Below, in pieces: positions 24,590 to 45,283 of a stretch of DNA of 64,000 bases. The position numbers and the translations under genes were made by a program. Source of the stretch: Polytrichum commune (lineage: Eukaryota > Streptophyta > Polytrichopsida > Polytrichales > Polytrichaceae); NCBI GenBank assembly GCA_950295325.1, contig OX485807.1, positions 36,610,440 to 36,674,439 on the forward strand. Direction: 5' to 3'. Under the pieces are notes generated by a model. The model was not told where the DNA came from, ran no database searches, and was given only the letters and a program-made list of their open reading frames with translations. Position 1 is the first letter of the stretch. Each line of letters opens with the position of its first letter.

Positions 24590-24642
24590 CCTGCAGGTTT
24601 AAGATAATGATGTGGAACTTCGTGACAAGGTGTGTGAGGGGT
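24590..24642 (+). pseudogene. Decayed copy of HDAC exon 5 with its acceptor
   Basis: The sequence CTGCAG followed by TAAGATAATGATGTGGAACTTCGTGACAAGG parallels the exon 5 acceptor and start at 18890-18925 (GTGCAG, GAAGATGAGGATTTGGAACTTCGTGACAAGG). The similarity lasts about 45 bases and then fades. It lies about 1.5 kb past the HDAC stop and suggests that a fragment of the gene was duplicated downstream. Confidence 0.6.
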
Positions 24643-25850
24643 CTGCTTTCCTTCTGTTTGTGGTTTGGTGCTATGTCTGGGAAGAACCAGCGGTCAGCTG
24701 CAGATGAACCGATTGAGTTTGAGAAATAACCGGTTGAAGTTGGAGACTTCAGGAGAATTACTAATCATTTTAGAGGAACCTATAGAATATACCTCAAATG
24801 AATAAAACAAAACCGGAAGATGTCAACATGTAACCGGCTGGATTTAGAATCACTAGGATCTTGACTGACTATGCTCAAAAACTTCCCGGGCACTGGTTTG
24901 GTGCTATTTGAGTTGTTGTTTCATGTTTTTTTGAGAAATGGTGATGGTCCAGATTTGCCCAACGCACCAGATTTTGCATGGAGTATTTTCCTAGGGTCCG
25001 ACTCTCATGCTTGGCATTGAGGACTTCCGCTTGGCCTTTGGGGTTTGTTTGATCATTTTTTACAAATATATCTCTTACTTTAAACCCTTATATGATCCAA
25101 CAAGAGCATGGGCATGATCTGATCAAAACATGAGACCCACCATGGCTTCTCAAAAAACACCCTAGAGCTTTGAGGGTTAACCCCTAAATGCCTGCTCGTT
25201 GGCCACTACGAAAGTTCCTTTGTAAATATAATTTTTTTGATGTTTTATTATCATCAGTTTCAATGAGTGAATTCCAAATCCAACCAAATAGATGTTTAGA
25301 GCGTGTAGGTGAGGAGTAACATGTTGAAGTATCTCCAATTCGGATATTTTAGTGTTATTGTGATGAGGTGGCACTAAAACTTCTATTTTTTTTACCTTGA
25401 GTTTTATTGCTCAAGATCCCTTGTTTGGGAACTTGGGTGGTTACCTCCACCTCAAGAATTTTCTGAAATACAAATGTGAATTGTACTTGAAGCAACCATT
25501 GACACCACCACAACGCAAGATTATTGTTGCTTACCGCACCTCAATCCATATACTTGCCATTGAAATTGGATGATGAACAACTATCCTCATCTCTAGAGAT
25601 AATACACTATCCCATTTGTGCACTTACAATGTAGTTGAAAATGAGGCGATTTTGTGTTGGAATGTCCAATATATAACCCCATGAGAAATAAGTTCCATCA
25701 ACTACGATTAAAGTATATTTGGATTTATGCATGAATTTTGGACAATTCCAACCACCAATGTGTTGTACACTAGATCACAAAACTGCACAAATATGGTGGT
25801 CGGTGAACATGGAATACAAACATTCAAAGTTGTGATTGTTGTGTTGTTGT
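24643..25850. other. Intergenic DNA, nothing recognised
   Basis: Low-complexity AT-rich sequence between the exon 5 relic and the retrotransposon. There is no convincing open frame or terminal repeat. Confidence 0.4.
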
Positions 25851-26020
25851 AGAGAGAGTTCTCAGTAGTTCAAGCTAGGCTAGCTTGTTATATTGGTATA
25901 AAAGCTTTAACGAATCTCGGCGTGGGTGAGATTCCATTGAAAGTCATTTATTGTGTTGAACTTTGTAGGAGTTGAATTCTCAATCAAATTTTTTTCCATT
26001 AAGTTGCAAAATTTGGAGCA

Positions 26021-27300
26021 AATGGCTAGTGTAGAACTCGTCGATGAGCTCCAAGAGCGGGTTGTGAGGTATGTAGATGAAAGATTGGGTCCTATCTTAT
26101 GAGAGGTAAATCGATTGGATAATTTACTCGGTAATGAAACTATCGAGCGGATTTTATTGGAAGAACAATTGCGTGCCTCGAGCACGCAAGGTGGTATTGC
26201 CCAAGGGGCCTCTAACCAATGCATTAAGTTGATGGAACCCGTACCTTTTAAGGATAAGCCAGGCTCGGGGGGGGGGGTAGTCATTGGTTGGAGTAGCAAT
26301 ATACGTGCGAACAAATGATAGGGTAGTTTAAAAACATGGGGGCAAAAAATTATAAATGAACTTAAGAGTAATATAGGGTATCAAAAATGGCACTGGACAT
26401 CTTTAAAGTACTATAGGGTATGGAATAATAGGTAATTTGGAATTATAAGTAATGCAAGCCATTTTTCTATTAACCCGAAGTAGAAAATTACATAATGATA
26501 GCATGTGAAAAAAAGAAGAGAATTGAAAGTAATACCCCCTTATAAAATAGTGGTTGTTCGCACCTATATCCTTAACTTTTTAACACACTGCCCCCCCCCC
26601 CCTCGAGAGGCCGGGATCCATTATCTTACAGTGGCTATACTGTATGGAGCGCTACTTAATCGCGGATCAAGTTGCTGAAGAGGGAAAAAATCCAAGTTAC
26701 TTGGACTTTCCTCGAGCCGTGCGTGGCCCAATATCGGCAAACTTTTGCCAAAGAGCTTGAGGCTGCCAGGCAAGATAAACGTTTGTGGAAGAATTTCCGC
26801 CAACATTGATTCGTGCTTATGGGAATGTCCTTTCGTAGCAAGTTGCCCGAAACAAGTTATGGAATTTGACATAAAAGGGGTCGGTGGAGGCTTATGCCAC
26901 CGAGTTCCAACTCTTTTGTGCACAAATTACAAACTTAGAGTTGAGTGTGGGCGACAAAAATTGATCACTTTGTCCGTGGATTAAAACCAAAAATCCGCGA
27001 GTGAGTTGTTGTTGATCCCTTCAACGAGGGTGGCCGTTGGGAGAACTTTGAGCCATTGCATACCTACGATTGTAGCAATGGACGCCACCATTGTGCATTC
27101 CTGCCTCAAAGAGATGCAGAAGATTTCATCTAAGATTAGTAGTTCCATCCGCAAGGACAAGGCACATGGCAAGGCCATGACATTGTCAAATGGGAAATCA
27201 TTGGAATTCTACAAGGCGAATGCACTTTGTCGTGAAGGAAAATATTTCCTTTGCGAACAAAAAAGGCACCAACCCAAGAACTGCATGGGGGAGAAAAATG
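26021..27300 (+). pseudogene. Broken gag region of the retrotransposon
   Basis: A start near 26021 (MASVELVDELQERV) is closed by a stop at about 26099. Later pieces in shifting frames resemble gypsy gag: MERYL near 26645, GLKPKIRE near 26980 and a zinc-knuckle-like CREGKYFLCEQKRHQPKNC near 27226-27282. Several stops and frame changes make it non-functional. Confidence 0.75.
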
Positions 27301-28140
27301 ATGGTGGAACACTTTATGAGAAATCGAAGTTATGTCGCTAAAATATGTATTGCTTGCGATGTTTGCGAACATAGTAAAGCCCCTACTACGCAACCTGGTA
27401 GATTGTTACAACCCTTAGAAATCCCCGAGAGAAAATAACAATGTGTAAGCATGGACTTTCTTGTTGGACTTACCCCAACTAAACATGATGCAATTTTTGT
27501 GTGTGTCGATAAATTGATTAAAATGGCTCATTTTAAGGCGACAACCACAACTGTGACCGCCGAGGAAACCGCAAGATTATTTAGGGAACATGTCTATAAG
27601 CTACATGGGGTTTCCTTTAAGTCAATTAGTGATAGAGAGTCGAGATTTATGGGTAGATTTTGGCAAGAGTTGCACTACTTGTTAGGCACCCAATTGGCCA
27701 TGTCTACATCTTTTAATCTTCAAACCGATGGTCAAACAAAGAGGTTAAATAAAGTCCTTGATGATATGCTTAGGCATTCTGTGAGTCCTTTCCAAGATGA
27801 CTGGGGCGATTTTTTGTCGATGGTTGAATTTGTCTATAATAACTCGTGGCAAGAATCCATCAAGACTACACCTTTTGTGTTGAATTATGGTCAGCATCCT
27901 TCAAAAAATGTGAATAGAAGGATCAACAGGTCTCAAGTCCCAATTGTAAAAGATTTTTCTTTGGCCATGAGTAATGTTATTAACGAAGCTAAGAAACATT
28001 TGTTGGCAGCCCAACAAAGACAAAGATCTTATGTTGACACCAAACGACATGATGTGTCGTATGAGGTGGGATCTGAGATGTTTCTTAACACTTCCAACAT
28101 TAAATTGAAAACCCTAGGTGCGAGGATTTTACTTCCTTGA
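27301..28140 (+). pseudogene. Integrase remnant of the retrotransposon
   Basis: A zinc-binding type HFMRN..C..C piece (27305-27440) is followed by a stop. A long open stretch (27451-28140) contains the integrase core, including SISDRESRFMGRFWQ, TSFNLQTDGQT and an FVYNNSW block. It is fused almost directly to the gag zinc knuckle, so the intervening pol domains have been deleted. A stop ends the frame at 28138. Confidence 0.85.
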
Positions 28141-28571
28141 TGGATTGGCCCATTTGAAATTGTTAAGAGAATTGGTATCCAAACATTCTGTTTGAAATTG
28201 CCAGACACCATAGGAATTCATAATATTTTCAACGTCTCTTTGTTGAAGCGTTACAAGGCTAATGGCAAGGTAAAGCCTCCGCCACCTCCAGCCATTGAAA
28301 ATCATGACATATTATATGGAATAGAATGTGTTTTACAAAACATAAGGTTAGAGGCAGTCATTCCCGTCCCGTTAAATTCAACCTCATCAAGTGGCTCGGT
28401 TATGGACTTGAGCATAACTATTAGGAGCCTGAATCTAATTTGAGCCTTGAAGTATTTAAAGAATATTGGGATTTTGTAGTCCGCGCTAACGAGCAACTAT
28501 CACGTCATGGTGTTGGACGTGAAAGTTTACCCGATATTTTGCCTAAAAGGAAGAGGCGAAAGAAATCTTAG
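28141..28571 (+). pseudogene. Integrase C-terminal and chromodomain-like remnant
   Basis: After the stop, WIGPFEIVKRIG and HNIFNVSLLKRY are typical of the gypsy integrase tail. Further on, pieces in more than one frame suggest a chromodomain, ending in a basic KRKRRKKS tail before the stop at about 28569. This is the basis for calling the element a chromovirus. Confidence 0.7.
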
Positions 28572-28675
28572 GTTGTAAATTTCTTTACATTAGATCTTTG
28601 AACAAGTTGTACCTAAATAATTGATGGGTTCACTTGTGTGTTGAGCAGAGACACTCAATTCTAGAGGGGGAAGAA

Positions 28676-29082
28676 TATAACGCACTAGTAGTGTGAACAA
28701 GGCTATTATGAAGCCATAGTACCACTAGTAGTGTGAGCAAGGCTATTTAGAAGCCTTAGCCATAGGGATTGGTGGTGATCCAACTAGTGGCAGTTAACTA
28801 GTAACAAAACCATAGTTTCACTAGTATTGTGAGCAAGGCTATCAAGGCCTTAGCCGTAAGGATTGGTGGCGATCCAACTGGTGGGAGTTAACTAGTTGCA
28901 ACTGCTCTTAACTTCGAAAACTGACATGGGGGTGAGCACTTTGCATGAGGAAGGTTTGCATGGCAAGGAACTATCTTCATGGCTCTATGGTGGGGTGGTT
29001 CATGCCATAAGACACTTCTCTTCCTCGTGATATTCTAGAGAAAGAGAGTTCTCAGTAGTTCAAGCTAGGCTAGTTGGTTATA
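28676..29082 (+). repeat. 3' LTR of the retrotransposon, with internal repeats
   Basis: The 407-bp LTR contains three internal copies of an ACTAGTAGTGTGARCAAGGC motif and two of a GGATTGGTGGYGATCCAACT motif. Its end matches the 5' LTR remnant except for small changes. The 5' LTR is almost wholly lost, so the insertion date cannot be estimated. Confidence 0.8.
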
Positions 29083-30908
29083 GAATCGCAACTCAATAAT
29101 GTTTTCTTCAAACAGAATAAATTATGCAACGTGATAATTGACAATGAAAATGAATGTGGAGTTGTAACCAAGCCAATTGAAATAATGACATTTTTTTTCA
29201 GCTCAATAAAAGTTCAAAAACTTGCAAATGTTGTTAGAAACAATAATTTGACATGATACATTGGTTTTTAAAGTCAGATATTAGTTGTGCAAAATGTTGG
29301 GAAAGCACTCCAAATGCCTTGACAAAGGGCTACGCATAGCATATGAAAATTCTCTAGGCCCTATTTATGTGCCTTGCTAACTAGATTGGCCTTCATGGTC
29401 ACACTAACTTAAAGTGAGCAAGTCTAATATATACCAACTTGACTTGACACCATTCCACCCTACCCACTGTCTAGTTTTGGCCTAGAGTATGGGCTCAAAT
29501 TCTATGTTGAGTCAAGCACTTTGGTATTGGGCTCATTGATTTGGTTGTAGAGTGTGACTTAGCTTCTACTCTAGTAAGTGAACCGTCCCACATTTCATTT
29601 TAAAATTGTTTTGAAAACCACAACAATTGCATGATGTATTTCGTATCCAAATACTTGAATTATCAGTTAAAGCCTCTAGCTTTATAGTGCGTCTAGAAGT
29701 TGGGACATGATGATGAAATGTGTGTGAAGAAGTGTGCAAAACACGTGGGCCAAAACAACATGGCCCAAATGAGTCTGGTGTTGTAGGTTGTGGTCTAAAA
29801 TATTGCCATTTGTATCATTTTGACACACATTTTGCGACATGCACCGAACACTAAAATCTAATGTAAACTATCAAAAGGTAGAGTTTGGTGGACCACATTG
29901 GATTTTGAGAATCGCCTAGGAAGGCACAAAATATAGGGTAACGCATTGGCGATTTCACACGTAAGTGTGTCCCTACTTCAAGCCTTAGAATTGTTGGTTT
30001 GAAGGCACGTAAACAAACCTACTTGTTTGCTTGAATGAAATAAAGTCAATCACTTGGTCCCCGCTCAACACTTTTTGTTTTTGGAACCCTAAATGAGTGA
30101 CATGAAAGCTTATCTACATTTTGAGCTTTAGAAACACATTTTTAATCCCTACGTTACTCAAATTGAATGCTTTTGAGACGTTAGATATGTACATTGATAT
30201 GTGATTGCTAGTCATGGAAAGGGAACTCAATATTCTACAATATTGTGCAGGTAAGCTAAAGTTGGCAGAGGTGCATATTATTCCATGCGAGATAATGGCC
30301 CCAACAACGTTCATCATTGACTTCTTCAAAAATATTCCATTGGAATAACTCTCATGTGCTTCCAAACCCTTGGACCTAATCAAAATGATCCTCGATTGTC
30401 TCCATAATTTTTGAAACGCCACGTTTGTTGTCCTTGACATGCACCCAAGTTTGGCAACACAACACGTTTGACATGCACCCAATGAACAGTGAAAGTGAGC
30501 AACCACTTCACTACCAAGGTAGGCATGCCTAATTCGGTTTACATGTCTTAATCAAAATGTATATGTTCACACTATATTTTTGGTAAGGAAAGACCAAAAT
30601 TTACTACATGTCGGTTGATTGGTGTTTGATGAAACTGAGGCTGGAAATTGTTCATTTTGTAAGACCATCCTTGAATAAAAGGGGCATAATGTCTTGAAAA
30701 TTCCTTGACTCACATATGATGCGTTGACCTACAACTGAGTAATGTTATGAAGTAGTTATGGCCTCGAATGGATTAACTACATTAAATATTGTAATCAATG
30801 TCACTTATTATTTGGAGTTACACAATGCTATATCTTTTTGCTATTGATGTAATTTCTTGCCAAATAAAGATGTTAATGTTATAGAATGTCCAAAGAACCA
30901 ATTTGACC
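29083..30908. other. Intergenic DNA, nothing recognised
   Basis: No gene or delimited element is seen. The 130-codon minus-strand open frame at 30114-30506 matches no family I recognise and is treated as chance. Confidence 0.4.
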
Positions 30909-30911
30909 TTA

Positions 30912-32302
30912 GGGCCACTTTATACACGGCCTGGGGCCGGCCGGAGCACCGGCCCGATTGAGGCCTCAATCGGGAAGCACTTTATGAACTTTTTTCCGGC
31001 CCAACCTTGTCGCATGTAAAGTGGTGAGGCCCGATTCTAGGGCCCGATGGTCTTGAGGGTTAAGTTTCATGGAACTTACCGTGGTCAATGCCCGGTGCTC
31101 TTGAGCATTAGTTACACGGCTTTTACTATGGGGGATGATCTCTATAGGCTTATGGTTAGGGGGTCAACCTTGGGTCCCAGTAGACTATATCGAGCCCTTT
31201 GAATCTAATTCCGGTGTCAAAATGCTCATATAGATTCACCTACCATGTACAATGGAATAACCGATGTACCCGGTAACAAAAAAAAAACCCAGAGTTGCAA
31301 TTATACAATATTCATTATAGAGTAATCTATGTTTGTAAATATTAATTGGCTTTGTTCCGTTCGGGAACATGACGACATTGAGCATATATTTTGGTGTGGG
31401 TTACTGATTGTAAGTAGGCATTGCGCCAACATTGTTGTCGTGCTTTTTATTTTTCAAGCTACATAAATTTATAGACTTGATCAACCTTTCTAAAGCCTCA
31501 ATTAACTTTCTCTTTGTAGATAAGAGATTTTATCTAAAAAATAATAATTCTAAGCATAGTATAAGTTTACATTATTGTTGGTTCTAAGTGCGTGTAAACT
31601 TTTGAGCATGGTTCCACTTGGAAACTATCTTTGGCTTATTTTTGGAATGTGTTTGTTATGGTTAAAATTGTGGAGTCACTACACTAAACATGATATTTAG
31701 TGTGAGATACTATAAATACGATCACTAGACTAAATATCACTAACCCTATGAAAGTAAGTAACATTAAATGTAAAATCAAACACTAAATATCATCCATGGT
31801 AATATGTGAAAGTTACATGCACGAATTTAGTGTTAGGAAGGATATGGAAAAAAATTAACAATGAGAAAAAGAGAAGGGACATGGTAGTAGGGAAGGTGGT
31901 GGCGCATTTATGTCTAACACTAATTCTATGAAAAAATAATTAAGGGGAAGGTGGAAGGTGAGAAGGGGAAGGTGGAGGGGAGAGTAGTAAGGAGGAGAGG
32001 AAATGCTTTTACCCCTCCTATTGATTGACAGACAAGATTGGAACAATCCAACGGAGGAGCCCCATCCGGCCCTAGATGGGAGTTTGGGACGAGGAAAAGC
32101 TCGTCCCGAAATCTCATCTAGGGCCCGATGGTTTGGCGCCAAAATTGTGCCACCTAAGACGCCACATGGGATAGGTGAGTGTTCGGGCCGGCCCCAAGTA
32201 TAAAGCCCTTGGGCCCGATTTGATGAAATCGAGCGATCCTATTGGTTCAAATTTTGAGAGTTCCGGCCGGCCCTCAATCCGGCCCCAAGTATAAAGTGGC
32301 CC
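30912..32302. mobile_element. PIF/Harbinger-like non-autonomous element, 1.39 kb, TTA target duplication
   Basis: The ends carry a perfect 14-base terminal inverted repeat, GGGCCACTTTATAC, followed by diverging GGCCGG-rich sequence. TTA lies on both sides (30909-30911 and 32303-32305). The 3-bp TWA duplication is the PIF/Harbinger signature. No transposase frame is seen. A partial CACTA-type MITE (31678-31990) lies within it. Confidence 0.87.
31678..31990. mobile_element. Truncated copy of the CACTA-like MITE, nested in the Harbinger-like element
   Basis: It begins CACTACACTAAACATGATAT and follows 47282-47591 through AACCCTATGAAAGT, CACTAAATATCA, ATGGTAATATGTG and TTTAGTGTTAG. Similarity is lost in a GGAAGGTGG-rich stretch and there is no matching right terminus. 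Confidence 0.7.
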
Positions 32303-32471
32303 TTAGTTAGCAAACAATGAGATATAGAGAATATAGTTATATCATTGCGTAAGTGACACTAAATATAGGATTTAGTGTAACCATCTAATAGTAGTCACAT
32401 GTTTCATATCCTAGACGAAGTGGGAGGTGACAAGTTTCAAGAGGACAAGAACATGTCCACCTCCCCAGACC

Positions 32472-33351
32472 GGCGGACGCTAAAGGGACCCCAACGAGCT
32501 CTGTCCGGCATGATAGACGTTGGTGGGGCCCACCACCTACACTGCCCCCTGAAACTTTTCGCGTCCCTGCCCACACGGACTGGGCAAGGTTGCCCAACAT
32601 CTCTTCCCAAACGCCTCTCTTCCCCAATGTCCCCCACTCCAACATAATAATATTTGCCTTTTAGTAGAAAACCTTCAATACCATGGTGTTGTTCTTCATA
32701 AGTTGTCATGCACTGCGATTGTCCTTCATCGCTCTTGTCCTTCAGTACGACTGTCCTTCAGGGCTTGGATTATCCTTCATGCCTATTGTCCTTCACTAGG
32801 ATTGAAGGCCGCTTGTCCATATAACCCATATTGAGTGCACTTCATCTTCAAGGTCTAAAATCCAATATATACGTTCACTTTCATTGAGTAAATGAGCAAT
32901 TGATTGCAATCTCCTTTTTGAAGTGAAACCGTCAATAAAGCATGTAATTAACTTGGAAGTCAAAAACATTGCAAAAGCCTCATTAGCACTGAGGTTAAAA
33001 TTATCGTGACTTACCATTGAAAGGGACTTTGTCATTCTAAAATGGAAATAAAATTAGTGTTTTTATATTTAGTGTGTTTATTTTATAATATTTTAGTTAA
33101 TGCCTTCTATTTCCACAAGTATTATTGAATGTTATTAAGTCTAAATAACCGTATTAGAAGGGAATTGAGCGCAAGGCCTAGGTTTTTACATGTATTCATA
33201 CATAGTTTAGGCCCCAATTAAGCCCGATTAAGTGCAAGTAAGTGCATTTAGCCTAATTAAGCGTAATAATTCATAAAAAAGTGTAATCAAGCACATCATT
33301 CCTCATATGTGAATTAAATCATGATTGGTTGGGGTCCCTTTAGCGTCCGCC
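32472..33351. mobile_element. Mutator-like (MULE-type) non-autonomous element with perfect 9-bp target duplication
   Basis: A 24-base perfect terminal inverted repeat starting GGCGGACGCTAAAGGGACCC lies at 32472-32495 and, inverted, at 33328-33351. It is flanked on both sides by the identical 9-mer CCCCAGACC (32463-32471 and 33352-33360). A 9-bp duplication is typical of Mutator elements. The 880-bp body has no transposase. It contains about six spaced copies of GTCCTTCA or ATCCTTCA (32720-32800). Perfect termini and duplication point to a recent insertion. Confidence 0.93.
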
Positions 33352-33360
33352 CCCCAGACC

Positions 33361-34186
33361 AGCCAGGTTCTGATTGAAGAAACTGTCAGCTGGCACGGCA
33401 TCCAACCTGGCCTCAGCCCATTGGTGGGACCTATAAAGTCTCTACGTGGAAAGCGGAGGCCGATGAGTCACCGGCACCGCGGGGAATCTTCGTCCCTCGA
33501 TTGACACTTTTCATCACTACGCATGGCGCCCGAGCGACCGGCTAGGCTGGCGTCGAGATCGGTGGCGATTGGGTGGAGATCTTGCGAAAGCATGTGGCGG
33601 CTAAATTTAGCTTGCAGGTTGCGAAGTACAATCATAAGTACGTCGTTACAAACTCCAGGCACTCCAATGATCCCTAGTATCAAGTCCTCTGTGTTAAGCA
33701 CACGGATTTGAAATTTGGAACAATCAAATGTGTTGTTGGTGGTGAATTAGTAGTAGTCGGATGTGTCTCATCATACTACTAGGATTTCCATAAGTATCAG
33801 AAGTTTGCTAAATTTTATGTCTTTAAATATAATTGCGAAGATGCGTACATAGTCTTCCTGGATGGGGATGTAATCATTCGTTGCGTTGATAGTTTGCGTG
33901 TAGGCACTGGAGAGGTGGAGCACAGAAATTTGGTTCACTTTGGAACAAGAACAAGTTTCTAAAGACTGTTGAAATTTGTTGCTGGTGGAATTGGTAGCGG
34001 GGGCTTGATTGCGGTACGTGTGTGGTTCGCAAATTCTTGTCATTCGGCGTTACATAGAGGTGCACGGGGGTTACTTTTGTATCAAGTTAGAACCGCAGCT
34101 AGGGCTAGGGCTAGGGCTAGGGCATTTTGTTGTTGTTGTTGTGAAACGAGGCGAATTTTTGAGTCATCGGCGGTGTGCACATATAC
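33361..34186 (+). promoter_or_regulatory. Upstream region and leader of CCT copy A, with (CTAGGG)4
   Basis: The sequence is GC-rich at 33365-33560, then AT-rich. Close to the gene, four perfect CTAGGG hexamers lie at 34099-34122, followed by a (TTG)n run. Plant telo-box-like motifs are common in leaders of highly expressed genes, and copy B also has them. A minus-strand open frame of 77 codons (33468-33701) is unidentified. The segment 33660-33850 resembles the 3' flank of a CCT gene. Confidence 0.5.
33660..33850 (+). repeat. Relic of the 3' flank of a third CCT repeat unit
   Basis: The block GGATTTGAAATTTGGAACAA..CAAATGTGTTG, then TATCAGAAGT and GATGCGTAC, aligns in order with 38873-38975 downstream of copy A (GGATTTGAAGTTTTGAACAA, TTTCAGAAGT, AATGCATAC). 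The same position after copy B (near 45480-45515) keeps CCCTGTCCTGCGTACACGGG. This suggests the CCT repeat once extended further upstream. Confidence 0.55.
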
Positions 34187-38643
<4,457 letters not shown>

Positions 38644-40530
38644 GAAAATTGACTCCAAATTATCCATATTGTACTTTTAACAGGTCTTCAAATTTTGCAC
38701 AATATTTTTCTCTTTGCTTCACCAGTCTAGATATATATTGTAGACAGTTTCCAGTTAACAAGGTGAGTAAGTATGATCTTAGTAAATCTGTTCCCAGCAC
38801 TGTTCAGTTGACACTGGAGTGCCTGGTTTTGTAACGTTCTTATGACCAAGTTATCCCTGTCCTTGGTACATGGATTTGAAGTTTTGAACAATCAAATGTG
38901 TTGTCCATCAAAGTGTTTCAGAAGTCCTAGAATTTGTTAAGTTTTCATTTTTGTATATTGCCAGAATGCATACTCACTTTTCAAGGTTTTGAGGTCGCCG
39001 AGCAGATTCCTTATGATATCTATAGATTCACTAGACAAACTTCTGTCAAATATTTCTCTTCTAATACTTGAGCAGTAATTCTTCTTGATTTTTTTTTTTG
39101 ATCAATTGGGACTTCAAGTAGAGTTAGTAGTTACAGATAGTTTATTTGCCTGAATATAGGTGGTGACACTATAACCTTTAGTGAATTTCAACTCTATGTT
39201 GGAATGCTTCAGTGTATTCTAATAACAATAAAATATCACCTTGGTTTGCCATTTTTATTCTAGATTATTCTTACCTTCCTAATTAATCATTAATATAAGA
39301 ATTCAAATCAGTTGCATATCGTGGGGTATCAAATTCATGTTAGGCACTGGACCATGGTCTTGCAAAGAGTATATTCACATTATTCCCATTTTATGATTAT
39401 TTTTGCAGTTTGTATTTACGATTCTAGCCATCAGATGGTGACTTAAAACCTCTTCTAGAAACTGTTTTTCAGATTGACATGACAACATTATTATGTAACA
39501 CATCTTGAAAGTACTTTGGGAGATCTGGGTTCAAATGCATGCTATGGATGCTAATCAATACATAGTAATTTGATCATCAATAGAAATATACGATTTCCAG
39601 ACTTTGGTGAGGCTTGTAGACATTGTGTATATAAGGTAGGTGTGCGTAATTTGATTATTCATCCTAATTAAATGCCTATATTTGTGTGGTATGTGGGGCT
39701 GGTGTGGCTCCCAGACTGGATACCAAAAAAAACGACATTATGTGTTTAAAAGAGACTAGATTGAGGGTTTAAAATATGACAACCATTCTAGACTCAATAA
39801 TTCAACACACTCAGGGGACGTTTATGCCCATTTAGGGAGCATGGAAATGTTCACTTTGATAATGAAAAGATGTTTGATAATTATGAGAACTGCCACTCTG
39901 GCCTTGGGTTGGATTCGCTAATAATCTTGTACTAATTGCATGTTTCATATCCAGAAAAAGTGGGGTAGTCGGAAAAAGTAACGAGTTAAGACCCATATAT
40001 TTTATTAGACAAACTAAGGTACAATCTACAAACATGCATAAAACACGCTACCGTACCTGTACACCAACTACCTCTATAATATACATAATACGTATACACG
40101 TAGATCGGAGGAGGAACTAATAAAGAACACCAACGTCTGTAAGTTTGCGTCGGAGGACTCAGGGGGAATTTGCAGCATTTGGTGATCGTCACTACTCGGG
40201 CACGAAGAGATCGATTCCTTACTTAAGTTCATCATACTTGCAAGCATGTTCTTTTTTAATATTAGAAAAATCCTTCCTCTTCTACTCAAGTCATCGGAAG
40301 TTGCAACTGCATGTTCATATTTCCAATATACTTAGAGACACACATAACCCTAATGTGGAAGCAATCGTCGAGAAGGTCAGGGGGTTAGGCAAAGCGACGC
40401 TAGGGTTTGCGTAGGCCTAGGGTTTCTTGCATTCACAGGGCGTTGATATTGTTAAGCCACTCGTTGCGCTTTTGTGGATGTGGCGGAGCTGGAGTTGAAG
40501 GGCAATTGGAGCAATTGGAGGAATTAGGGG
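38644..40530 (+). promoter_or_regulatory. Spacer between the CCT genes: copy A 3' flank and copy B promoter
   Basis: The first ~350 bases hold the copy A 3' UTR and flank, with similarity to the copy B 3' flank around ATCCCTGTCCT. The middle is AT-rich with no gene. From about 40130 the sequence turns GC-richer towards copy B and carries two telo-box motifs. Confidence 0.5.
40400..40425 (+). promoter_or_regulatory. Paired telo-box motifs upstream of CCT-B
   Basis: CTAGGGTTT occurs at 40400-40408 and again at 40417-40425, about 110-130 bases before the start codon. Telo-boxes (AAACCCTA on the other strand) are known plant promoter or leader elements. Copy A has CTAGGG hexamers in the same relative position. 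Confidence 0.6.

Positions 40531-45283
<4,753 letters not shown>

Larger units (their letters stand above)
25851..29082 (+). mobile_element. Internally deleted, 5'-truncated Ty3/gypsy chromovirus-type LTR retrotransposon
   Basis: A 42-bp remnant of the 5' LTR (25851-25892) matches the last bases of a 407-bp 3' LTR (28676-29082). The LTR ends are TATAAC and GTTATA. A primer-binding site TGGTATAAAAGC, close to the initiator-tRNA-Met type, follows at 25894. A polypurine tract AGAGGGGGAAGAA sits at 28663-28675. Between them are broken gag, integrase and chromodomain-like regions. Protease, reverse transcriptase and RNase H are missing, so the copy cannot move on its own. Confidence 0.88.

Noticed and set aside
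30114-30506. 130-codon minus-strand open frame
   Set aside because: No recognisable domain, no sign of splicing or codon bias, and AT-rich surroundings.
32349-32371. Right end of the CACTA-like MITE that starts at 31678
   Set aside because: ACACTAAATATAGGATTTAGTGT resembles the terminus but lies outside the Harbinger-like element in which the left end is nested, so it cannot be its partner by simple insertion.
33468-33701. 77-codon minus-strand frame MLNTEDLILGIIGVPGV
   Set aside because: Looks protein-like, but I cannot assign a family and it overlaps the CCT-A upstream region, so it is not called as a gene.
34099-34122. Interstitial telomere
   Set aside because: Only four hexamers of CTAGGG, not the plant TTTAGGG heptamer, and located in a gene leader. 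A telo-box-type array is more likely.
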